Assembly: GCF_000003605.2 (NCBI RefSeq)
Contig: NW_003149803.1
Span: 1 to 15,289, forward strand
DNA: 15,289 nt
Direction: 5' to 3'
From: Saccoglossus kowalevskii
Lineage: Eukaryota; Hemichordata; Enteropneusta; Harrimaniidae
The notes below the pieces were generated by a model, which saw only the letters and a list, made by a program, of their open reading frames with translations, was not told the origin of the DNA and did not search any database. Below are positions 8,710 through 15,289 of the stretch, one piece after another. The position numbers were made by a program, and so were the translations under genes. Positions within the stretch are counted from its first letter, which is position 1. Each line of letters opens with the position of its first letter.

Positions 8710-8828
8710 GTGAGATGTCCTGCCTCCTACATGTATGTCTGTTGTCTATATGTATATACCATACTCAACCGTGTTAGCTTCCAGTGACCTCAACTCAAAA
8801 AATGGTGACATTTTTATATGGTGTTCTT

Positions 8829-8843
8829 TGACCTATTGGGTCA
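8829..8843. promoter_or_regulatory. Everted nuclear-receptor half-sites
   Basis: TGACCT-ATT-GGGTCA, the same arrangement and 3-base spacing as at 1443-1457. Function is inferred only. Confidence 0.2.
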
Positions 8844-8889
8844 AGTCGGTTATTAACTAATCAGAATGCTGTGTTGTACCAACTCAATT

Positions 8890-8907
8890 CTTGGGAAATT
8901 CCCCAAG
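8890..8907. promoter_or_regulatory. kB-like palindrome
   Basis: CTTGGGAAATTCCCCAAG is a near-perfect palindrome containing GGGAAATTCC, which fits the Rel/NF-kB consensus GGGRNNYYCC. Its place in an intron is compatible with an enhancer, but chance cannot be excluded. Confidence 0.3.
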
Positions 8908-9531
8908 ACTTTCTGGTATCGCAATGCGGAAATGAATTATCAAATGAATGTCGAAGTATGATCTAATAGAATTAATTTCTGTGAATAAATGGCATGATTT
9001 TTTTCAAAAACTGGTAACTAACAATTTTTGATAAGTAAACTGCTTATGGCATGAAGTATTTACTACATTTCCTTTTTATTAGCAGGTCATTGTCGTAGCA
9101 TTGTCTATGCATCCACAACATATTCATGCCAGTGAATATCCACACTGTATCATGTAAAAATGATTACCAGTATTTCAAAAAGCTAAATAATGATCTAAGA
9201 CCTATGATTAGAAAGTCAAATTAGGGTCATTTTTAAGGGAATGGGTGCTTATCTAAATGTGAACCCGAGAATAGAAATGTCTCAAAAGTGGGTGGGGGGT
9301 GGGTGCTAATCGGTCGAGTATGGTATGTCTGTGTGTCTGTATAACCATTTGTTCCCTTTTATGTATAACTGTTTTTCTTGTGAACATATGTCTGTTTAAC
9401 TTACATATGCCTGTATTCTGCCTTTCTCAAATCCAGGTTTTTTGTGGTTACTAAAATGTTTCACATGTATGATGTAAGCACCGGGGAACACATTCCTATC
9501 AACTGATACTGTGATATACTCTTGTTTTCAG

Positions 9532-9593
9532 ATTTTCAGAAAAGATGGTGTACCTTTAGTAATTCTGTATTTACATATCATGTAGATGATAAG
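9532..9593 (+). CDS. ARAP-like exon F (PH strands 2-3)
   Basis: The acceptor cttgttttcag and donor gtaggcc bound 62 bases, entered in phase 1 (G + AT makes Asp) and leaving in phase 0. It encodes DFQKRWCTFSNSVFTYHVDD plus Lys. This is the core of a PH domain: F-x-x-R-W-C is strand 2 and S-V-F-T-Y strand 3, matching the F-S-R-R-W-C-V-L of ARAP PH3. The remaining strands and the C-terminal helix should be encoded by the next exon, which I could not find in the remaining 5.7 kb. Confidence 0.8.
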
Positions 9594-9686
9594 GTAGGCC
9601 AGAAAAGAATGCCTTGTAGGCTTGTTACAATGTATATATTGTATTGCGAAGAACTTCTGGTTTCAGATGTCACCCTGTCTGTGAAT

Positions 9687-9873
9687 TACTGTAAAATACT
9701 TTATTTTAGCTGGAATTTATTTTCTTGAAAAATACTTTTTCACTGGATTTTGATAAGTTAAATATAAAATATAGGAAAAAAGGTATATTCGCTGGATTTT
9801 ATTTTCACTGAATCATACCTTAAGCGAAAATAGTGAAAATTAATTCCAAGTGAAAATAATGTATTTTACAGTA
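9687..9873. mobile_element. TA-bounded MITE (187 bases)
   Basis: TACTGTAAAATAC at the left end and GTATTTTACAGTA at the right end are perfect 13-base inverted copies. The similarity continues inward for about 40 bases (tttatttt, ggaattta / taattcca, attttc). Both ends carry TA, consistent with a Tc1/mariner-type target duplication. There is no open frame. A truncated relative lies at 3731-3798. Confidence 0.65.
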
Positions 9874-10044
9874 TGACAAATCAGATATTTTTTAATCAAA
9901 AACATGATATTGTATACATGTCAATTTGAAATTGCTGTTTCTGAACAATACTCCCAAAATAAGAGTGCTGGAACAAGTGCAAATACGTTTCAAATGAACA
10001 GCTTTTTATGGAATGCTATGATACGGTATGAGGTATGATATGGA

Positions 10045-10440
10045 TACCAAGTGCAATACGGCAAAATTATAGCATGCCAAGACTTGTAATGCTACAGTAA
10101 CACTGGTTGAATAATATGAGGTTATTATGAAGATACATGTACCTCAAAGTATGCACAAAGAGGGTACAGCGGGAGTATCGACCAAGGCACATCAGAGGTT
10201 GACACAACGGCATACTGTCTGAGTGCATACTTAGCATTATCCTCGTAATAACCTTATTATTCTACATCTTTTCCTCTTAATGATACATCATCGGTATGCC
10301 AAAATCGAAAATGTTTAGAACAGAATCAGCAAACTTCTTTGTGTGGAGTCCGGTCAAACCCTGGTGGCAGCCATGTTTGTTTTTATTATTGAGAACGTTT
10401 ACAATATAATATGGTACGATGAAAATACCCGATATATGTG
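10045..10440 (-). repeat. Hairpin repeat, copy 2 (H2), inverted relative to copy 1
   Basis: Read on the minus strand this follows copy 1 block by block from gggtatttt (near 10430) through aaacatgg, agggtttgac, aagaagtttgctg and gaggaaaagatgt into the hairpin. The hairpin arms are 10111-10156 and 10223-10260. Beyond the hairpin it has a further gcatgctataattttg block (10045-10080), which in copy 1 is found at the start. That suggests the unit was tandemly arrayed or has direct terminal repeats. It lies just upstream of the YR retroelement. Confidence 0.75.
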
Positions 10441-10469
10441 TGTTTAATATATTATGTTAAACAGTAGTA

Positions 10470-10482
10470 TTTATGACACAAA
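10470..10482. repeat. Left terminal inverted repeat of the retroelement (proposed)
   Basis: TTTATGACACAAA, a perfect inverted match to 14779-14791. It lies about 160 bases upstream of the gag start. Confidence 0.45.
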
Positions 10483-10642
10483 TCTCGCCAGATTCTCCCG
10501 CGACTTTTTGTTCACGTGACTTCGTAGTTCATTGTTGTTTTCTTCCTGGTGCCATTTTAAAGTCAATTTCTTCGTTGTTGTTACCTAAATAAGTATTTTA
10601 TTCTTTGATATTTCACTACAAACTCTTCCTCATGAACTCACC
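10483..10642 (+). promoter_or_regulatory. Retroelement 5' leader
   Basis: A 160-base stretch between the left inverted repeat and the gag ATG. It is richer in GC at its start (ctcgccagattctcccgcga), contains a CACGTG E-box (about 10515-10520), and has no clear TATA box. It probably includes the element's promoter and 5' untranslated region. A split direct repeat of the Ngaro kind was not found in it by eye. Confidence 0.3.
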
Positions 10643-11815
10643 ATGCAACGTAACATCGTAACTACTCGAAGCAGAGGCAGGAAACGTAAGGCATTCATCG
10701 TCTCAACTGCAAGTTTGCCTACGGAGGCAGTTGATAACGGTACAAGCAGTCAGCCTTCTACAAGTACGCGATCTCAAGGACTTGATTCAGACAACCCTGC
10801 AAATTGGACTGCGTTTCCCCTGCGTGACAAGCTTTCGCAACATGGGAAATTGCAGATTTACGACAAACTGTGGTTAATTTAAGTAAAAATATCCCAAGTC
10901 AACACGTTGTAAACAACATCGAAGAAAACAACATGGTGTAAGTAAATTCCTCTTGTACCATATCGCACGACAAGCCTACAGCCAGTGAATCGTCAGCAGT
11001 GCATCAAACCATATATGGACATGAAACTGGCCTTTCGAATGAGAGAGCACGTTTTGGGGTGGCATGACACAATCTGCCAAAAATAGTTACCGTGGCACCT
11101 TCAGTACGAAAGAACATATTAGAAACATATAAACCTGGCTACCTTGTTAATTCCAGCTCACGAAATTGCAGAGAGTCGCTCCATCATGGACTTATCTGGC
11201 AATGAGATTAGAATCAAGGGTAATTCTGATGCTCGTTTGAATAAATCGTTGACTCTGAGTGAATTTTTAATTGCTTTTGGAAAATACAAATCCATCATCT
11301 GTGAAGTTTATCCAGGTAGACAAGAGGAATTGGACTTGTATGAGACAGACGTAATTGATATATCCAATAGTTTTGGTGGTGGGTTGTTTTATGACTACCA
11401 CATTCAATTTGCTACCAAAGCAGCTGCTTACCTCCAGTATAGAAATATTAAAGTGGATTGGTCTGTCAGAGATAATGACATTTTTATTAGCATTACTGCA
11501 GGTCGCAAAGCCATATCGTGTACTATCTGCAATAGTACACTACATTTTTCTGATTTCTGTCCACGTAAACAGTTCAGCCCACCCCAACAACGTAGCAGTA
11601 TGTAAACAGACAACAATGATGTGAGAGGGAGGCCTCGGATATTTGTGTATGGAAAAGAGATATGCAATAACTTTAATGTAGAGAAGGGATGTACCCGGGT
11701 TTCCTGTCCTTTCCTTCATGTGTGCTCCTCTTGCAAAACCAATCATCCTCTTGGTAAATGCTCCAAATTGCAACCGACACCAGTGACTACCAGAGACTGC
11801 AAGTACACCCCGTAA
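10643..11815 (+). pseudogene. gag-like protein with zinc fingers (broken)
   Basis: Capsid/nucleocapsid-type protein that would bind the element's RNA. The N-terminal piece (10643-10882) starts MQRNIVTTRSRGRKRKAF, basic then Ser/Thr-rich, and ends in a stop. The next part is in another frame (stop at 11065-11067) with NLPKIVTVAPSVRKNILE near 11071-11124. Then follows a long open piece (11144-11602) starting LLIPAHEIAESRS. It ends with a CCHC knuckle, C-x2-C-x4-H-x4-C, at 11519-11560. After one in-frame stop (11603-11605) the same frame continues with a CCCH finger (C-x8-C-x4-C-x3-H) directly followed by C-x2-C-x3-H-x4-C (11663-11761). The frame ends at 11813-11815. Length is near that expected for gag of this group. 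The broken state is certain from the stops; the identity rests on zinc motifs and position. Confidence 0.7.
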
Positions 11816-11816
11816 T

Positions 11817-13156
11817 GTGGACATTTTAGAACAGGATTTAGCTAATCATCCAGACAAATCATTTATTTTCCAGTTGTGTACTGGGCTTAGGGAAGGTTTC
11901 TTTACAGGCATAGACATTGTACCTAGCATTTCTTATGAGTGTAATAACTATTTGTGAGCCAGACAGAATCCTGATATTGTTAGTAAGCTTATACAAGTAG
12001 AATTAGATCGGGGTTACATCATAGGTCCCTTTTCTACCCCACCTTTTCCTGTGTATCGTATTAGCCCACTGGGCATAGCAATAGGCAAATATTCAGGGAT
12101 AAAGAGACTAATAGTTGACTTGTCTGCACCTCACAACAATCAAAATGTTACCAGTTTCAATGAGCTTATTGACAAAGACTTGTATTCTTTATCCTATATA
12201 ACTGTGGATAATGCTATCAAGGAACTCAAACAAGCAGGCAACAGTTCTTTTATGTGCAAATTTGACATCATGGATGCGTTTAAACAAATCCCTTTGCACC
12301 TTTCCATCTGGTGTCTGCATGGTATCAAGTGGCAAGGGTTGTATTATTTCTTTGTCAGATTAGTTTTTGGCAGCAGGTTAAGCCCAAAAATGTTTGACCC
12401 ACTGTCAAGAGCGATATGTTGGGTTGCTCAATTTAAGTATGGGGTTAAATTTATTTTGCATTTGTTAGATGATTTCTTAACAATTGACAGCTCAGATCTG
12501 TGACTAAACGTGAATTGCTGTCATTATTAGGACACCTCAATTTTGCAGCTAGAGTAGTCTTGCCAGGCAGGTCATTCATTTCCTATTTGTTACAGCTAGC
12601 AGCTTCTGTGTCAAAACTTCATCACCATGTTTCCTTGAATGCAGATTGCTGTATGGAACTTGCCATGTGGAGAGATTTCCTTGACAATTGGAATGGTTTG
12701 CATTTCTTTCTCCACAGCAACATTATCAAGTCTTCTGACTTGGACCTTTATACTAATTCTTCACCAGTGTTTGGTTTTGGGGGTTATTTTCAAGGCCAAT
12801 GGTTCAGTGAGCCATGGCCAACAGATTGTGATTTTGGTGCAGATCTGTATTCTACAGCACTAATTGAGTTACACCCTATTGTTGTGGCAGCTATGCTTTG
12901 GGGTAGCCAGTGGTTGTAACGTCGTATTATTTTTAACTGCGACAACCTAGCAACTGTTCACATCATTCAGAAGGGCAGAGCTTCATCTAAGTGTTGGGTT
13001 ATTAATAAGTTGATGCGGCGTTTAACTTCCACAGCTATGTATTTTAACTTTGTTTCTCTCGCACAGCATGTCCCAGGTGTTCACAATGGCATTGCCGACT
13101 CATTCTTACATTTTCAATTTCAGAGATTTCGCACCCTGGCACCAGCAGCTCATTAA
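11817..13156 (+). pseudogene. reverse transcriptase-RNase H (broken)
   Basis: Polymerase that would copy element RNA to DNA. The frame runs from about 11817 (DILEQDLANHP) with a TGA at 11955-11957. The RT domain follows: GYIIGPFSTPPFPVYRISPL, KRLIVDLSAPHN, motif A FDIMDAFKQIP (Asp 12264-12266), motif B-like FGSRLSPKMFD, and motif C LLDDFL (Asp pair 12468-12473). After DSSDL the frame stops at 12501-12503. Similarity resumes in another frame at once with TKRELLSLLGHLNFAARV, so the connection/thumb segment is missing. RNase H follows: LYTNSSPVFGFGGYF (catalytic Asp replaced by Asn at 12755-12757), ALIELHPIVVAA, FNCDNLATVHI, and PGVHNGIADS near the end. A TAA at 12917-12919 interrupts it, and a TAA at 13154-13156 ends it. 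RT and RNase H identity is very clear from motifs. Confidence 0.88.
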
Positions 13157-14168
13157 TCCAAGACTCAGTGTCCATCATTCAGCACTGTAACCAACATCTA
13201 GCTAATAGTTTTCAGACTATTTGGACTTAGGCTATGTCAAGCAAAACTAGACAAGTCTATAACAGTGGTTACTCACAGTTTTGTAGATATTTGACTATAC
13301 ACAATGTACCCATTTCAGGAACTAGACTGCCACCAGTATCAGAAGAATTGCTTCTTCTGTTTGACACTTTCTGCTCTCATAATTTACAGCTCAGTGGTGC
13401 TACTATTCAATTGTATTTAGCAGGGATTTGATTCCACTTCATAGAGTCAGGGCTTCCAAACCCACTGTAAGCACCCAATGGTAGTCTTTTGGAAAGTTTA
13501 AACTTATTACTGCAAGCAATAAAGCGGTTTCAGGGCCAGAATTGTAGGATTAGACTTTCTATCACTGCAGACATTTTAGCCCAATTAACCTCAGCCTTAC
13601 ATGGTAGGATTTTCACTCCATACACTGATGCTCTTTTAATGGCTGTCGTGTTAGTTGCCTTCTTTGGTTTTTTGAGGTGTGGGGAATTTGCCATAGACTC
13701 CACACACTTTGATCACAATATTCATTTATGCACGGGGGATATAACTTTTCAAAATTCAGACCAGGTTCTTGTGCATTTGAAAGCCTCAAAGACCCCTTTC
13801 GAAAGGGAACAATTCTCACTCTCTGTAGCAATAACAGGTTCTGTCCAGTAACAGCACTAAAGCGTAATCTTAAGATACGTAAGCTTAGAAATCCCCAGGT
13901 CAAACCATGGGATGCATTGTTCGTCTTCGAGGACGGCCAGTCACTGAGTCGATCACACTTTCTGTCATGTTTCAGGTCTTTACTTACAGCTATTGGTGCT
14001 GACGCCAGCACATTTTCAGGTCACTCTTTTAGGATTGACACTGCAACTACAGCAGCACGAGTGGGGGTACAGGATCAATTAATCTGAAATTTGGGTCGGT
14101 GGAATTCCGACTGTTACAGTCGTTACATTCATGTAGCAGGACACTACGTGCTGCCCAGACAGCCATGA
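13157..14168 (+). pseudogene. tyrosine recombinase (broken)
   Basis: Integrates the circular DNA copy by site-specific recombination. The N-terminal SAM-like domain is seen at 13234-13428 (RQVYNSGYSQFCRYL ... ATIQLYLAGI), preceded in frame by a TAG at 13228-13230. In-frame stops at 13429-13431 and 13468-13470 follow. The catalytic domain continues in the same frame from about 13489: FFGFLRCGEF carries the first Arg (13675-13677) and KASKT the hairpin Lys (near 13789). A frameshift at about 13790-13800 moves to the frame DPFRKGTILTL, then GHSFRIDTATTAARVG with H-x-x-R (His 14022-14024, Arg 14031-14033). A TGA at 14085-14087 precedes LGRWNSDCYSRYIHV, with the box Trp and the probable nucleophile Tyr at 14124-14126. 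All five catalytic positions are identifiable, though no intact frame joins them. It ends at TGA 14166-14168. Confidence 0.88.
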
Positions 14169-14276
14169 CCACTGACACATACAGGTCAGGCACAGTTTAG
14201 GTTATCCTAGTTGCCTAGCTGTTATTTGTTTTCTCTTCAGATTTCATTTACATGGTTCTCATACACCCACCTCAAC

Positions 14277-14365
14277 TATCTTGGGGGGTTATTCTGTAAT
14301 TATCATTACATCATCATTCTGGGGACTTCGCCATAGTTTCATGGGGCTCATATCTCCCCAAGATA
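14277..14365. repeat. Inverted repeat in the retroelement tail
   Basis: TATCTTGGGG and CCCCAAGATA are perfectly complementary with a loop of about 69 bases. It might fold in the RNA. Confidence 0.5.
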
Positions 14366-14458
14366 ATATTTTTACTTAGTTATACTGTTATCTATAGTTG
14401 TACTTTTATCTAGATAGAGATTTATGTATTTTATTAATACCTCATTAACCATCCATTT

Positions 14459-14605
14459 GCAGCCATGCTGCTTCAAACAGCTAACCTCGGTAGTTCACAG
14501 CCACGCTGCATCTACCATACCTACTAACTTCTTGCAGCCAACGCTGCTCCTCCACTGTATAGCCGCAGTCTTCGCTGCCTATACCTCAAATTGCAGTCAC
14601 GCTGC
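14459..14605. repeat. Array of five GCAG...CTGC palindromes
   Basis: The motifs gcagccatgctgc (14459-14471), acagccacgctgc (14497-14509), gcagccaacgctgc (14534-14547), gcagtcttcgctgc (14565-14578) and gcagtcacgctgc (14593-14605) share the frame GCAG-n5/6-CTGC. Their starts are 38, 37, 31 and 28 bases apart. Each can form a short hairpin. The spacers between them differ from one another, so the conservation lies in the motif. Confidence 0.7.
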
Positions 14606-14778
14606 AATCTCTCATTACACTACAGACTCAGTGGCTTAAGCTTCAATACAGACACAGTTTTTTGAGTTGTGTATTATTTCAGATTTCTTGCGTTCACATG
14701 CCGGGGGCTCATGACATGTCCATTCTGATATATTTCTTGTAAGCCAATGGATTTCGTTGTGTGCCCCCCTGTTTTGCG

Positions 14779-14791
14779 TTTGTGTCATAAA
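14779..14791. repeat. Right terminal inverted repeat of the retroelement (proposed)
   Basis: TTTGTGTCATAAA, the exact reverse complement of 10470-10482. Hairpin-repeat copy 3 begins only a few bases further right. Confidence 0.45.
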
Positions 14792-14793
14792 GT

Positions 14794-14954
14794 CCACAAA
14801 GTTATGGCATGCTGTAACTTATGGTGTTACAGTGACATATGTATAATAATATGAGATATTACGAAAATACCACAAAGCACATGCAGAGGCAGTACAGTGA
14901 TTGTATCTGTGTGAGTGATTACTTTGCGATATTCTCATGATACTCTTAATATTA
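14794..14954 (-). repeat. Hairpin repeat, partial copy 3 (H3)
   Basis: On the minus strand this begins with the hairpin (arms at 14844-14885 and 14912-14954, including actttgcgatattctcatga) and then runs into cagcatgccataactttg. It has the same orientation as copy 2. It starts a few bases outside the right end of the retroelement. The aaacatgg and ccagggtttgac parts seen in the other two copies are absent here. Confidence 0.65.
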
Positions 14955-15289
14955 ACTAGTCACTGCATAGCATAGTAGACACAAATTTAAATCCTACCTG
15001 GGGTTGAACAGATATTAAAGTATGCCACAGACTCAATGGGAAGGCTAAATCTACTGGTCAAGATTCATTCACTAATGGATGTGACTTTAGGCAATCTTGG
15101 TCAAACTCTGCAGGTGCTTGTGGCCTACTTGATGCCAGGATATTGCATTACATTGTCATAATAGCATTATGATAGGAAGATGGTCGCACAGCCCTGTCAT
15201 ATTGCTCAAACATATATATGGTCTATGTGGAAGAATAGGCACTTGCACTTGCAATTTGAACGTAAAAAAAAGTCAGGAGAGACAACAAA
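14955..15289. other. Non-coding DNA at the right edge
   Basis: AT-rich sequence with no open frame continuing the PH domain and no repeat that I could match elsewhere in the window. Probably still intron of the ARAP-like gene. Confidence 0.4.

Larger units (their letters stand above)
8710..9531 (+). other. Intron between exons E and F
   Basis: 0.8 kb, donor gtgagatg and acceptor cttgttttcag. It holds a TGACCT/GGGTCA everted repeat, a kB-like palindrome and a G-rich stretch near 9288-9325 (gtgggtggggggtgggtgc followed by taatcggtcgagtatggta) that looks like the relic of a dispersed repeat. Confidence 0.6.
871..9593 (+). other. ARAP-like host gene, internal part (six exons, incomplete at both ends)
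   Basis: Six AG/GT-bounded segments join in one open frame with phases 0-0, 0-1, 1-0, 0-1, 1-1 and 1-0, giving about 122 residues. In order these are an ankyrin-like helix pair, a second ankyrin-like segment (LNVTNASGKT, then YEVAKETNQPLTM), EFLSLN, a polar linker rich in Pro, Gln and Asn, and the start of a PH domain (GYLYKT...FQKRWC). Known of the family: ARAP proteins are Arf- and Rho-GTPase-activating, phosphoinositide-binding proteins at membranes. Between their ArfGAP and third PH domain lies the same pattern, with MEFL after the ankyrin repeats and GFLYKT...FSRRWC in the PH domain. This comparison is from memory, not a search. Neither the ArfGAP nor the RhoGAP domain is inside the window, so ADAP/ACAP-type or other PH-ankyrin proteins remain possible but fit less well. 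Confidence 0.75.
9594..10469 (+). other. Intron after exon F, part before the retroelement
   Basis: Starts with donor gtaggcc. It contains the TA-bounded MITE and hairpin-repeat copy 2. No coding exon was found here, and none continuing the PH domain was seen to the window end. Confidence 0.55.
14169..14778 (+). other. Retroelement 3' untranslated region
   Basis: About 610 bases between the YR stop and the right inverted repeat. It has no SGNH-hydrolase or methyltransferase frame. It contains a 10-base inverted repeat TATCTTGGGG (14277-14286) / CCCCAAGATA (14356-14365), the palindrome array at 14459-14605, and the direct repeat GGGGCTCAT (14343-14351 and 14704-14712). The small open frame at 14424-14639 follows the palindrome array and reflects its repeat sequence, so it is unlikely to be coding. 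Confidence 0.5.
10470..14791 (+). mobile_element. Degenerate tyrosine-recombinase (DIRS/Ngaro-type) retrotransposon
   Basis: Homology to the parts of a YR retroelement runs in the order gag, reverse transcriptase, RNase H, tyrosine recombinase, all on the + strand. The order, and the absence of a methyltransferase between RNase H and YR, fit the Ngaro side of the DIRS superfamily better than classical DIRS1. This is family knowledge from memory. The proposed ends are the perfect 13-base inverted repeats TTTATGACACAAA (10470-10482) and TTTGTGTCATAAA (14779-14791). YR elements integrate without target duplication, and none is seen. The element lies in sense orientation in the intron following exon F of the ARAP-like gene. 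It has many stops and frameshifts and cannot be autonomous. Confidence 0.8.

Noticed and set aside
8377-8787. 136-residue open frame on + strand
   Set aside because: It crosses the TTAA fold-back and reads exon E in the wrong frame.
13613-14011. 132-residue open frame on - strand
   Set aside because: Antisense shadow of the tyrosine recombinase, whose catalytic motifs are on the + strand.
14424-14639. 71-residue open frame as an accessory protein of the retroelement
   Set aside because: The frame is produced by the palindrome array, with Ala/Ser/Thr/His-rich sequence and no domain; no SGNH hydrolase motifs.

Overview
The window looks like nuclear DNA of a marine invertebrate animal (lophotrochozoan, hemichordate or similar). 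It is AT-rich, contains short exons with canonical GT/AG borders inside long introns, and is crowded with short fold-back repeats. One dead tyrosine-recombinase (YR) retrotransposon of the DIRS/Ngaro type lies in the last third. Nothing suggests a prokaryote. The species cannot be fixed from the sequence.

Bases 1-9593 carry the middle of a host gene on the + strand. Six small exons (871-942, 4036-4066, 7422-7462, 8263-8287, 8575-8709, 9532-9593) have compatible splice phases. Together they encode about 122 residues: an ankyrin-like segment, a proline/glutamine-containing linker, and the start of a pleckstrin-homology (PH) domain. The order and motifs (QPLTMEFLSLN, then GYLYKT, then FQKRWC) match from memory the region between the ArfGAP domain and PH3 of ARAP proteins (ArfGAP, RhoGAP, ankyrin repeat, PH). 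The ArfGAP exons should lie upstream and the rest of PH3 downstream, both outside the window.

The introns hold many repeats. They include a ~570-bp element with 11-bp inverted ends and ~158-bp internal tandem units (3128-3694), a strong 146-bp fold-back (2791-2936), a TTAA-bounded fold-back (8367-8498), a TA-bounded MITE (9687-9873) with a relic at 3731-3798, and three relics of another dispersed repeat. A family of hairpin repeats occurs at 268-643, 10045-10440 and 14794-14954. There is also a CpG-rich patch (2160-2530) and some transcription-factor-like palindromes.

Bases 10470-14791 hold the YR retroelement in the sense direction, inside the intron after the first PH exon. Its order is gag (zinc fingers), RT, RNase H, tyrosine recombinase, then a 3' untranslated tail with five regularly spaced GCAG...CTGC palindromes. 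A perfect 13-bp inverted repeat marks the probable ends. The element is inactive: it has several in-frame stops, frameshifts, a deletion after RT motif C and a lost RNase H aspartate. Copies of the hairpin repeat flank it on both sides, so it may have inserted into an older hairpin-repeat array.

I found no convincing new defence or biosynthetic system. The most interesting leads are the retroelement's palindrome array and ends, the hairpin-repeat family that brackets it, and the micro-exon structure of the ARAP-like gene.
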